DNA from: Thermosulfurimonas marina
GTDB lineage: Bacteria; Desulfobacterota; Thermodesulfobacteria; Thermodesulfobacteriales; Thermodesulfobacteriaceae
Length of the DNA stretch: 64,000 bases
Assembly: GCF_012317585.1 (NCBI RefSeq)
Contig: NZ_CP042909.1
Span: 372,001 to 436,000, forward strand
Direction: 5' to 3'
Positions 25,260 through 33,464 of the stretch are shown here, in pieces (within the stretch, counting starts at the first letter, position 1; every line of letters starts with the position of its first letter). Below the pieces are notes generated by a model. That model had not been told where the DNA came from, ran no database searches, and was given only the letters and a program-made list of their open reading frames with translations. The position numbers were made by a program, and so were the translations under genes.

Positions 25260-25587
25260 TGCCGGACCGCAGCCGGGACTGGTTCCGTCAGGCCGAATGG
25301 GATCTGGCCCACGCCGAAAAGGACCTGGGAGACGGCTATTATGAGTGGGCCTGTTTTTCGGCCCACCAAGCCGCGGAAGAGGTTCTCCGGGCTCTTAAGG
25401 CCTGGGCGAAGGATTTGGGAAAAAGGGACCCCCGGGTCCTGAGGGTGGGCTATTTTGGATCCCTGGCCGAGGTCTCCCGGTTCCGGTAGATCTTCTGATA
25501 TACTCGCCGGAGGAGTGGCAGGACCTTCCGGCCCGGAAGAAATGGAAGGTGGAATGGATATATCTTCGTGGAGACTCTGAAGGCTAA
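25259..25587 (+). pseudogene. Collapsed HEPN-MNT gene pair
   Basis: From the ATG at 25259 the first frame encodes the start of a HEPN domain (DWFRQAEWDLAHAEKDLGDGYYEWACFSAHQAAEE). It then passes within about 20 residues into RVLRVGYFGS, the beginning of an MNT nucleotidyltransferase motif (normally GSYARG). This frame stops at 25489. Another frame continues the MNT tail (YSPEEWQDLPARKKWKVEWIYLRG) to a TAA at 25585-25587. So an internal deletion joined the two genes and a frameshift broke the second. HEPN-MNT pairs are toxin-antitoxin systems; this one is dead. Confidence 0.75.
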
Positions 25588-25598
25588 GGAGTGCCTAA

Positions 25599-26654
25599 AT
25601 GGCGGATCTGCGAGAAAAGATCCTAGAGATCCTCAAAACGGTTAAGGATCCGGAACTCAACCGGGACCTGGTCTCTCTGGGGATGATCCGGGAGGTGGAG
25701 GTCTCGGAAGGGGGCCGGGTAAAGGTCACCGTGGCCCTGACTACCGGGGGCTGCCCCCTTAAGCGGCGCATTGCCGAGGAGGTGCGCCAGGCGGTGGCTT
25801 CGGTGCCCGGGGTCTCAGAGGTGGAGGTGGAACTTTCGGTGATGACCCCGGAGGAAAGGGCGCAAATCTTTGGTGGCCCCCCGAAAAAGGAACACCTGGG
25901 CATTCGGGATGTGCGTTTTGTGCTGGCGGTGGCCAGCGGAAAGGGCGGGGTGGGAAAAAGTACGGTTACGGTGAACCTGGCCGTGGCCCTTTCGCTTCGG
26001 GGTTTTAAGAGCGGAATCCTCGATGCCGACCTTTACGGTCCTAATATTCCCCTTCTTCTGGGCTTTGAGGCAGAGGAACGCCCGGAGGTGGTAGGGGGTA
26101 AGATCCAGCCCCTGGTGCGTCACGGGGTCAAGGTCATGAGTTTTGCCTTCCTGGCCCCTCCGGGCCAGCCCTTCATCTGGCGGGGTCCGCTGGTGGGAAA
26201 GGCCCTGCGGGAACTGGCCGAGGTGGTGGAATGGGGTCCGCTGGATTTCCTTCTGGTGGATCTCCCTCCGGGCACGGGGGATGCTCCCCTTTCGGTCTGC
26301 CATACCTATCAACCCCGGGGGGTGATCCTGGTGACCACCCCTCAGGAGCTTTCGGTGGCCGATGTGCGGCGCTGTGCCCGTATGTTCGAGGATCTCAAGG
26401 TACCCATCCTGGGGCTGGTGGAAAACATGGCCTATCTCCGGGTGGAGGGCCGAGAGGTGCCGGTCTTTGGGGAAGGAGGAGGGGCGCGTCTGGCCCGGGA
26501 GCTGGGGGTGCCGCTTCTGGCCCGGGTGCCTCTCGAGCCCGAGGTCAATCGCCGGCGGGAGCCCGTGGCCTTGGACGAAAGTCTGGAGGCCGGGCGGGTC
26601 TTCCGGGAGCTTGCCGAAAAGCTTGTTAACCGGATCTTTGGACATGAGGCTTGA
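25599..26654 (+). CDS. Mrp/ApbC-type Fe-S cluster carrier ATPase
   Basis: 351 residues. An N-terminal MIP18-like domain (residues 1-85, DPELNRDLVSLGMI) precedes a MinD-type P-loop domain with the deviant Walker A SGKGGVGKSTVTVNLAVAL near residue 110, DADLYGPNIP and DLPPGTGD. Proteins of this family carry [4Fe-4S] clusters to apoproteins. The CxxC seen in many members is not evident, which is common in short forms. The next gene starts inside its last codons. Confidence 0.9.
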   Translation: MADLREKILEILKTVKDPELNRDLVSLGMIREVEVSEGGRVKVTVALTTGGCPLKRRIAEEVRQAVASVPGVSEVEVELSVMTPEERAQIFGGPPKKEHLGIRDVRFVLAVASGKGGVGKSTVTVNLAVALSLRGFKSGILDADLYGPNIPLLLGFEAEERPEVVGGKIQPLVRHGVKVMSFAFLAPPGQPFIWRGPLVGKALRELAEVVEWGPLDFLLVDLPPGTGDAPLSVCHTYQPRGVILVTTPQELSVADVRRCARMFEDLKVPILGLVENMAYLRVEGREVPVFGEGGGARLARELGVPLLARVPLEPEVNRRREPVALDESLEAGRVFRELAEKLVNRIFGHEA

Positions 26655-27384
26655 GGAGGCCTTAGTCGAGGCCGCTACTCCCCTGGCCCGGGGAAGGATC
26701 CTCAGGCGGGTTTTCATCGGCTTGGGCTATACTGCGGTGGAGCTTTCGGATGGACGGTGCGGGCTGGCCTACACCCTCTTTGAACCCGGCTGTTGCGACT
26801 ATCTCCCCCCGGAGGTCTCCTTTCGGGGGCGGCCGGCGGATCTGGCCCTGCGCCATCTCCTTTCGACCCATCCTCTCGAGCGCTCCGTAGCCCTGGCTAC
26901 GGTCAATGCCCTTTTCAATAGCCGAAAGCTTCCTCTGCTGGAAGGGGACGTTCTGGAGCTGGTACGCCCTCGGCCCGAAGACGAGGTGGCCATGGTCGGG
27001 CATTTCGAGCCCCTGGCGCGCAAACTTTCCCGCAAGGTTAAGCATCTCTGGATCTTTGAAAAGGGCGAGCGTCTGGGCCCGGGGCTCCTTCCAGAGACCG
27101 AGATGCCCGTTTTCCTGCCCCGGGCCACTTTGGTCTTCGTGACCGCGGTGACCATCCTCAACCGGACCCTGGAAGACATTCTGGAGCAAATTCAAAGGGC
27201 CCGGGAGGTAGTCCTCCTCGGACCGAGCACCCCTCTGGCCCCGGAGGTCTTTTGCGATTTTCCGATGAGCCTCCTTTCCGGAGTGAGGGTGAAGGATGCG
27301 GAAGCCCTCTTTTCCGGGGTAGCCGAGGCCCGGGGGTTTCGGGGCCTAAAGGAGGCCTTAGAGAAGGTCAATCTAAGGGTATGA
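26644..27384 (+). CDS. DUF364/DUF4213-type putative metal-chelating protein
   Basis: 246 residues starting at the ATG at 26644, overlapping the Mrp gene by 11 bases. It shows the N-terminal DUF4213 fold (VFIGLGYTAVELSDGRCGLAYTL) and a C-terminal Rossmann-like DUF364 domain (VAMVGHFEPLARKL, TAVTILNRTLEDIL, VVLLGPSTPLAPEVF). Members are linked to metal or cofactor handling but none of their reactions is firmly known. Coupling to an Fe-S carrier suggests a metal-related role. Confidence 0.75.
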   Translation: MRLEEALVEAATPLARGRILRRVFIGLGYTAVELSDGRCGLAYTLFEPGCCDYLPPEVSFRGRPADLALRHLLSTHPLERSVALATVNALFNSRKLPLLEGDVLELVRPRPEDEVAMVGHFEPLARKLSRKVKHLWIFEKGERLGPGLLPETEMPVFLPRATLVFVTAVTILNRTLEDILEQIQRAREVVLLGPSTPLAPEVFCDFPMSLLSGVRVKDAEALFSGVAEARGFRGLKEALEKVNLRV

Positions 27385-28109
27385 GCCTTCCCCGCTTTTT
27401 CGCCTCACAGATCCGGGAGGGTAAGGAGCTGGTCCTGGACCCGGAGGAGGCCCATCACCTACGCGAAGTGCGCCGGCTCTCCCCCGGAGAGGAGGTCCGT
27501 TTGATCGATGGCCAGGGGCGGGAGTTTGCCGCCCGCATCCTGCGGGTGAGCCGGAGAGAGGTGGCCGTGCTCCCGGAAACCCTCTTGCGCACCGAGCCCG
27601 AGCCTGTCTTCCGGCTGGAGTTCCTGCTGCCCCTTCTCAAGGGAGGGCGCACGGAATTTCTGGTGGAAAAGGCCACCGAACTCGGGGTGACCCACATTTT
27701 TCCCTTTGTTTCTCTGCGGGCGGTGGTGCGGCCTTCGGAAAGGACCCTGGAGAGACTGCGTCGCCGGGCGGTTCAGGCCCTCAAACAGAGCGGACGTCTT
27801 CGGTTGCCGGAGATCCACCCTCCGGGGGAGCTTCCGGAGGTGCTTTCCCGGATTTCGGCCGGGCACCGGGGCTTTGCCTATGAGGGCGGGGGAGAAAGTT
27901 TACGGCTCTTTCTCAAGGAATTTCCCCGAGAGATGGCCCTGGCCTCCGGCTCGGAGGGGGGTTTTTCGGCGGAGGAGGCCGCCCTCCTGCGGGAGGCCGG
28001 ATTCCGGCCCCTTTCCCTGGGACCCTATATCCTGCGCGCGGAGACGGCGGCCCTTTTTCTCATGGTGGCCTGGCGCTACGAAACGCTTGAGGGCTCAAAG
28101 AGTCGGTAG
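27381..28109 (+). CDS. rsmE: 16S rRNA (uracil-1498-N3)-methyltransferase
   Basis: 242 residues from the ATG at 27381 (ATGA overlap with the previous stop). It has an N-terminal PUA-like domain (HHLREVRRLSPGEEVRLIDGQG) and a SPOUT domain with EFLVEKATELGVTHIFPF, RRRAVQALKQSGRLRLPEI and a C-terminal knot LSLGPYILRAETAALFLMVAWR. It methylates U1498 of 16S rRNA. The 3' end overlaps the convergent ABC transporter by 34 bases. Confidence 0.93.
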   Translation: MSLPRFFASQIREGKELVLDPEEAHHLREVRRLSPGEEVRLIDGQGREFAARILRVSRREVAVLPETLLRTEPEPVFRLEFLLPLLKGGRTEFLVEKATELGVTHIFPFVSLRAVVRPSERTLERLRRRAVQALKQSGRLRLPEIHPPGELPEVLSRISAGHRGFAYEGGGESLRLFLKEFPREMALASGSEGGFSAEEAALLREAGFRPLSLGPYILRAETAALFLMVAWRYETLEGSKSR

Positions 28110-29821
28110 AGCTGGCGATAGAGTTCGCAGGAAGCCAGAAGCTCCTCGTGCGCCCCTTCGGCCACCTTGCGTCCCCCTTCGAGGACTACGATCTTGTCCG
28201 CATGGCGGATGGTGGAAAGGCGGTGGGCGATGACCAGGGTAGTCCGCCCCTGCATGAGGCGGGAGAGGGCCTCCTGGACCAGCTTTTCGGAGAGCGGATC
28301 CAGATGACTGGTAGCCTCGTCCAGAATGAGGAGGGAGGGGTTGCGCAAGAGGGCCCGGGCGATGGCCAAGCGCTGTTTTTGCCCCCCGGAAAGGGAGAGC
28401 CCTCCCTCGCCGAGCAGGGTGTCGTAGCCCTGAGGCAGACGCACGATGAATTCGTGGGCGTTGGCCAGTCGGGCGGCTTCTTCTATTTCTCTTCGGCTGG
28501 CCCCGGGACGGCCCAGGGCAATATTTTCGGCCACGGTGGCGTTGAAGACCACGATCTCCTGAGAGACCAGCCCGATGTGCTCTCGGAGGGAGGAAAGGTC
28601 AAGCTCCCGGAGGTCCATCCCGTCCCAGAAGAGGCGTCCTTCGGTGGGGTCGAAAAACCGGGGAAGAAGGGCGGCCAGGGTGGATTTTCCGGCCCCGCTG
28701 GGGCCCACCAGGGCGGTCACTTTGCCGGCGGGGATCTCCAGCTCTATATCCCGCAAGGCCCAATCTTCGGCCTCAGGATAGCGGAAGGAGACCCCCTCCA
28801 GGCGTATTCCTTCTCTGAGGTCCGGGGCCGGAAGGCGACCTCCGGTTTCTTCCGGAAGGCGCAGGATCTCCTCCAGGCGCTCCCAGGCGGCCCGGGCGTC
28901 GGAAAGCCCGGTGTAGGAGCGGGCCAGTTTCCGGATAGGGGTAAAGAGCATAAGGATGGCCGTAAGCACGGAAAAGAAGGTCCCGGGGGTGATCTCTCCC
29001 CGGGCAATGAGATAACTTCCTGCGGCCACGATGAGTGCCCCGCCCACTCCGGTCATCACATCCACCAGGCTTTTGGATCCCTCCCGGTACTTGGTGATCT
29101 TGAGAAGAAGCTCAGCGTAGCGGTCGATTCCCCGGCGAAAAAGGCGCAGGACCCCCTCGGTGCGTCCGTAAAGCTTGATTTCCCTCAGGCCCTGGAAGGT
29201 CTCGGTAAGGTGGTGGGTAAGCTCCCCGATGGTCTGCTGGGCCCGGCGTCGGTGTCGACGCACCCTGCGGGCCAGATGTTGGCCCCCATAAGCGATCCCC
29301 GGAAGGACCACCAGGGAAAGAAGGGTGAGTCCAGGGCTGCGGGAAAGCGCCACCCCGGTGAGCACGAGCACATTGAAGCCTTCCAGGAGAAAGACCTGAA
29401 AGACCGTGCTCAGGACGGGCTCAATTACCAGGGTGTCGTTGAGCACCCGAGAAAGGTTGCGCCCGCTGCCCTCTTCTTCAAAACGCAGAAGAGGCAAATG
29501 GACCAGCTTGCGGAAAAGGAGGGCCCGGAGGTCGTTGACCATGGAAAGCGAGGCCTTGCGCATGAAATAGGCCTGAAGGAGGGAGGCCACCCCCCGCAGG
29601 CTAAAAAAGAGGAGGATGGCCGGGGGGAGAAGACGGAGATAAGCATAATTGCGGGAGAGAAAGACCCGGTCCATCACCGGTTTGACCATCCAGGCGATCC
29701 CTCCGGAGGTAAGGGAGGCCAGGAGGGAAAAGAAGATGGCCAGGACTACCAGAGGCCAGTAGGGACGCAGAAAACGCAGGAGGCGCCGGAGAAAAAGGAC
29801 TTCCGCGGGAAGCACGCTCAA
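28076..29821 (-). CDS. msbA: MsbA-type ABC exporter
   Basis: 581 residues with an N-terminal six-helix transmembrane domain (residues 1-320) and a C-terminal ATPase with Walker A VGPSGAGKST, signature LSGGQKQRLAIARALL and Walker B LLILDEATSHLD, followed by an H-loop IAHRLST. This is a half-transporter acting as a dimer. Lipid A/phospholipid flipping is the usual role of such proteins in Gram-negative bacteria, though a drug exporter cannot be excluded. It overlaps the protease gene upstream by 4 bases. Confidence 0.85.
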   Translation of the reverse strand: MSVLPAEVLFLRRLLRFLRPYWPLVVLAIFFSLLASLTSGGIAWMVKPVMDRVFLSRNYAYLRLLPPAILLFFSLRGVASLLQAYFMRKASLSMVNDLRALLFRKLVHLPLLRFEEEGSGRNLSRVLNDTLVIEPVLSTVFQVFLLEGFNVLVLTGVALSRSPGLTLLSLVVLPGIAYGGQHLARRVRRHRRRAQQTIGELTHHLTETFQGLREIKLYGRTEGVLRLFRRGIDRYAELLLKITKYREGSKSLVDVMTGVGGALIVAAGSYLIARGEITPGTFFSVLTAILMLFTPIRKLARSYTGLSDARAAWERLEEILRLPEETGGRLPAPDLREGIRLEGVSFRYPEAEDWALRDIELEIPAGKVTALVGPSGAGKSTLAALLPRFFDPTEGRLFWDGMDLRELDLSSLREHIGLVSQEIVVFNATVAENIALGRPGASRREIEEAARLANAHEFIVRLPQGYDTLLGEGGLSLSGGQKQRLAIARALLRNPSLLILDEATSHLDPLSEKLVQEALSRLMQGRTTLVIAHRLSTIRHADKIVVLEGGRKVAEGAHEELLASCELYRQLYRLFEPSSVS

Positions 29822-30804
29822 TTCCCCCCGCGGAGTTCTTCAAAGGTCTTTCCGGACCGGATGGCGGCTACGATCTTGCGGATACGGGCCAGGCGCTCGG
29901 CGGTAGGGGGGTGGGTAGAAAGGAGAGAAGGCCCTCCGGGGGGAAGTACCGCCGCCAGATGGACCCACACCTGGGCCGCCTTTTCCAGATTGTAACCCGC
30001 ACGATAGGTGTACCAGAGACCGTAAAAATCGGCCTCTCGTTCCTGGTCCCGAGAGAACTTAAGGAGGGCGAAGTTGGCTCCCAGGCGATAGAGATCTTGA
30101 GCCGTCTGCCCTCCGAGGGCATAGACCCCGATTCCCAGAAGGTCCCGCAGGGTGAGGAGGGTCATCTGTTTTTTAAGATGCCCCCGCTTGAGGTGGGCCA
30201 GTTCGTGGCCCACCACCGCGGCCAGCTCGTGGTCGTCAGGCAGCGTCCGGCAGAGGGCCAGAGTGACATACATGCGGTTTTCCGGGGTGACCCAGGCGTT
30301 GGGCTCCGGGCTATCCACGATCCGGAAATCCACAGGCTCGGTGTAGATCACCGGGGGTTTGAGAGAAAGGAGCCTTCCGTCCGCAAGGGTCAGCCTTACC
30401 GGAGCCCCCAGGCGAAGGCGCTGGGTCTCAAGGTGCTGGATAACCTCTCCCGGGGAAAGACCCTGCCTCTTTAGGGCCGGGTGAACGAAAGTCACCAGAT
30501 AGCCCTTTTCCGGAAGGCTTTCGGCAAAGATCCGGGAAAGGGCCCGATCTACCTCCGGAGGGGTTCGGGAAAGGTCTATGATTTTAACCAGAAACCAGGG
30601 ATGAGGTTCGTCATGCTCGGTGACCGGAAGGATACGTACCAGGACCCGGCCCACCCGGTCCTCGCAGTGCAGATATTCCCGGAGTTTGATCTCCCAGATT
30701 TCGGTCTGGGCCCGGGAGAGCTCTTCCGGGGACACCGGGGGCCCGGTCTCCACCGCGCAGGCGGAAAGGACCAGGAGGAGAAGAAGCAGGGAAAGTTTGC
30801 GCAA
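29818..30804 (-). CDS. M48-family metalloprotease lipoprotein
   Basis: 328 residues. The signal peptide ends in the lipobox LSAC (C16), so it is a lipoprotein. The Zn-protease motif is HELAHLKRGH (HELAH at residues 200-204), with a downstream Glu in DQEREADFYG as third ligand. It resembles BepA/LoiP-like proteases that guard the outer membrane, with an unusual long N-terminal region before the catalytic domain. It sits between msbA and htpX. Confidence 0.88.
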   Translation of the reverse strand: MRKLSLLLLLLVLSACAVETGPPVSPEELSRAQTEIWEIKLREYLHCEDRVGRVLVRILPVTEHDEPHPWFLVKIIDLSRTPPEVDRALSRIFAESLPEKGYLVTFVHPALKRQGLSPGEVIQHLETQRLRLGAPVRLTLADGRLLSLKPPVIYTEPVDFRIVDSPEPNAWVTPENRMYVTLALCRTLPDDHELAAVVGHELAHLKRGHLKKQMTLLTLRDLLGIGVYALGGQTAQDLYRLGANFALLKFSRDQEREADFYGLWYTYRAGYNLEKAAQVWVHLAAVLPPGGPSLLSTHPPTAERLARIRKIVAAIRSGKTFEELRGGN

Positions 30805-30805
30805 A

Positions 30806-31663
30806 TCAAAACCTCCGGGCCATCTCTAGCAGCCGGGCGATGCGATCTTCGATGGGGGGGTGGGTGGAGAAGAGACGCATCAGGGTGTCCCCGGAGAGGG
30901 GATTAACGATGAACATCTGAGCCTGGGCCGGATTGACCTTCATGGGAAGTTGACGATTCCAGGCCTCCAGTTTCTCCAAGGCCTGGGCCAGGGCCAGCGG
31001 ACAACGACAGATGCGGGCCCCGGTGGCATCGGCTAGGTATTCCCGGCTGCGGCTTATGGCCAGCTGGATAAGGGTGGCCGCAATGGGGGCCAGGATGACC
31101 GCCAGAAGGATCCCGAGGAGGGCTAGGGGATTTCCCCGATCATCGTCGTCTCCGAAGCCGCCCCAAAAAAGGGCCCACTGTCCCATGTAGGCCAGGTAGG
31201 AGATAGCCCCGGCGATCACCGCGGCCATGGAGGAGATCAGGATATCCCGATTTTTAATGTGGGCCAGCTCGTGGGCCAGCACCCCTTCCAGTTCTTCCCG
31301 GGTGAGAAGACGCCGAATCCCTGCGGTCACCGCCACGGCGGCGTTTTGGGGATTGCGCCCGGTGGCAAAGGCATTGGGGGTCTCGGTGGGAATCATATAG
31401 ACCCGGGGCTTAGGAAGACCGGCCCGGCGAGCCAGGTCGGCTACCAGGGCGTGGAGTTCGGGGTCTTCATGTTCGGCCACCGGCCGGGCCCCGCTCATGG
31501 CCAGAGCCAGCTTGTCCGAGAACCAGTAGGCGAAAAGATTCATAAAGAGGGCCATAATGAGGGCCACCATAGCCCCGGAGCGCCCCCCGATAAGGTCCCC
31601 CACGATCAGGAAAAGGGCCGTAAGGGCCGCCAGGAGAAGGAAGGTCCTCAGGGTGTGGGACAT
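30806..31663 (-). CDS. htpX: Membrane protease HtpX
   Basis: 285 residues. Four membrane helices (two N-terminal, residues 5-48, and two in the middle) surround the Zn motif [10 protein letters not shown] (residues 131-140); the third ligand lies in [10 protein letters not shown]. HtpX degrades misfolded membrane proteins from the cytoplasmic side. [13 protein letters not shown] is the typical substrate-binding loop. The gene is divergent from the heat-shock operon hrcA-grpE-dnaK, a sensible place for a quality-control protease. A good ribosome-binding site GGGAGGTGAG precedes it. Confidence 0.95.
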   Translation of the reverse strand: MSHTLRTFLLLAALTALFLIVGDLIGGRSGAMVALIMALFMNLFAYWFSDKLALAMSGARPVAEHEDPELHALVADLARRAGLPKPRVYMIPTETPNAFATGRNPQNAAVAVTAGIRRLLTREELEGVLAHELAHIKNRDILISSMAAVIAGAISYLAYMGQWALFWGGFGDDDDRGNPLALLGILLAVILAPIAATLIQLAISRSREYLADATGARICRCPLALAQALEKLEAWNRQLPMKVNPAQAQMFIVNPLSGDTLMRLFSTHPPIEDRIARLLEMARRF

Positions 31664-31760
31664 ATTCGCTCACCTCCCTCTAGTCCGATCTCGTGTTTAA
31701 AATTATAAGTGACTTTTAGACCCTGGCCAGCGCTTGACAGGGGCTAAAGAGGAGAAGATA

Positions 31761-32792
31761 GTGGAAGGGATGCGGGAGTTTTACGGACTCAGCGAAAGGC
31801 ACGAAAGGGTCCTTTCGCTGGTCACTGAAGAATATATTGAGACCGCGGCCCCGGTGGGCTCGCGCACGGTAGCCAAACGTTTTCGTCCCCCGCTCTCTCC
31901 GGCCACCATCCGCAATGTGATGGCCGATCTCGAAGACCTGGGCCTTCTGGCCCAGCCCCATACCTCGGCCGGTCGGGTGCCCACGGAGGAGGGTTTCCGT
32001 TATTACGTGGAACATCTCATGGAACCGGAACCCCTTCCGGAAAAAACGCGACACCTCATCGAGACCTCCCTTCCAGAGGAGCCCTCCGGGGGCTGGGGGG
32101 AACTCCTCCGTTCGGTCACCCATATCCTTTCCGGGCTTTCGGGCTTCCCGGTCATCGTGACCGCTCCCAAACTGGAGTTTGAAAAGTTGGTCAAGCTGGA
32201 TTTCGTGCCCCTCTCCCGGGGGGTCGTCCTGGCCGTGGCCGTGAGTGCCTCCGGCCTGGTCATCCATCGCCTCTTTCAAGCCCCGGAAGACCTTTCCGGG
32301 GAGGAACTGGAACGCCTAGCCCGGATCCTCAACGAGCGACTGCCGGGTCTCACTCTAGAGGAATTGCGCCGTCTCCTCTCTTTAGAGCTTGAAAACGAAA
32401 GGGAGCTTCTCGAGGAAATTTTTCGGACCCTCTCTCAGGGAGAGGGAGAACCGGTGGTGGAGGGTCTCAACCGCCTGCTTGATCTTCCTGAATTTCAAGA
32501 CCTTTCTCGCCTGAGGGAGATTCTGCGGGCCTTTGAGGAGAAGCGTCTTCTCGTGCAACTCATCGACCGGTGTCTGGCTGCCCGCACCCCTCAGGTTCTC
32601 ATCGGCCATCCCGAGGCCCGCTGTCCTTTCCGACAGTGTGGGGCGGTGGTGGCCTCCTACACCTGGCGGGAGGTCCCGGTGGGGGGACTGGCGGTCATCG
32701 GTCCCATGCGCATGGCCTACGCCCGCCTGGTTCCCCTAGTGGAATTCGCCGCCCGGGAGCTTTCCCGGAGACTGGACAAGCTCTCCTCCTGA
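31761..32792 (+). CDS. hrcA: Heat-inducible transcription repressor HrcA
   Basis: About 343 residues. The GTG at 31761 has AGGAG six bases upstream; the ATG at 31770 is the alternative. It has the N-terminal winged helix (LSERHERVLSLVTEEYIETAAPVGSRTVAKRF, SPATIRNVMADLEDLGLL, TSAGRVPTEEGFRYYV) and ends in VPVGGLAVIGPMRMAYARLVPLVEF, as HrcA does. HrcA binds CIRCE elements and represses grpE-dnaK. I see no good CIRCE upstream of hrcA; a weak inverted repeat lies before grpE. Confidence 0.94.
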   Translation: MEGMREFYGLSERHERVLSLVTEEYIETAAPVGSRTVAKRFRPPLSPATIRNVMADLEDLGLLAQPHTSAGRVPTEEGFRYYVEHLMEPEPLPEKTRHLIETSLPEEPSGGWGELLRSVTHILSGLSGFPVIVTAPKLEFEKLVKLDFVPLSRGVVLAVAVSASGLVIHRLFQAPEDLSGEELERLARILNERLPGLTLEELRRLLSLELENERELLEEIFRTLSQGEGEPVVEGLNRLLDLPEFQDLSRLREILRAFEEKRLLVQLIDRCLAARTPQVLIGHPEARCPFRQCGAVVASYTWREVPVGGLAVIGPMRMAYARLVPLVEFAARELSRRLDKLSS

Positions 32793-32851
32793 ACTTAACT
32801 TCTCTCTAGCCGCAAGGAAATCCTCAAAAACTCAAGGCGGGGAGTTTCTTT

Positions 32852-33451
32852 ATGATCCCGGTGGAAAAAGACGAAAAGGAGACCCGAGAGGCCCGCGAGG
32901 CCGAGGCCCCGAAGGAGGAAGAAAAGGTGGAGGTTCCGCGGGCCGAATGGGAGCGGCTTCAGGAGGAGTGTCGGCTGTGGCAGGAGAGGGCCCTGCGCTT
33001 TGCCGCGGAGGTGGAAAACCTCAAAAAGGCGGTAAAGCGCGAGAAGGAAGAGTTTTATAAATACGCCCTGGAGCAGGTCTTCCGGGAGCTCCTTCCCTCC
33101 ATTGACAATCTGGAACGGGCCCTCGAGGCCGCCGAGAAGTCTCAGGACGTGAAGGTCCTTATCGAGGGGGTGGCCCTTACCCTCAAGGGCCTCATCCAGT
33201 CTATGGAAAAATTTGGGCTCCAGCAGTTTGAGGCGGTCCTAGGGGAGAATTTTAATCCGCACCACCACGAGGCCCTGCACCTTGAAGAGACCGAGGAGCA
33301 TCCCGAAGGCACGGTGGTGCGGGTCTATCAGAAGGGTTATCGGTTACACGATCGGGTGATTCGGCCGGCGCTGGTGGCGGTGGCCAAGCGTCCGGCCAAA
33401 GAGGAGAAAGAAACGCCCTCGGAGGGGCACTCCCACAAATCCGAAACCTAG
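32852..33451 (+). CDS. grpE: Nucleotide exchange factor GrpE
   Basis: 199 residues: an acidic, coiled-coil N-terminus (residues 5-80) and a C-terminal beta domain with FGLQQFEAVLGENFNPHHHEAL and GTVVRVYQKGYRLHDRVIRPALV, the GrpE signature. It releases ADP from DnaK. It stands between hrcA and dnaK with only 13 bases before dnaK. The last 20 residues are charged and variable. Confidence 0.96.
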   Translation: MIPVEKDEKETREAREAEAPKEEEKVEVPRAEWERLQEECRLWQERALRFAAEVENLKKAVKREKEEFYKYALEQVFRELLPSIDNLERALEAAEKSQDVKVLIEGVALTLKGLIQSMEKFGLQQFEAVLGENFNPHHHEALHLEETEEHPEGTVVRVYQKGYRLHDRVIRPALVAVAKRPAKEEKETPSEGHSHKSET

Positions 33452-33464
33452 GAGGTAAGGGAAG

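Noticed and set aside
28148-29995. 615-codon open frame on the + strand
   Set aside because: It is the antisense shadow of msbA and the M48 protease, which have intact catalytic motifs; long antisense frames are common at this GC content.
31734-31739. TTGACA just upstream of hrcA
   Set aside because: No -10 box follows at a suitable distance, and the start codon is only 22 bases downstream.
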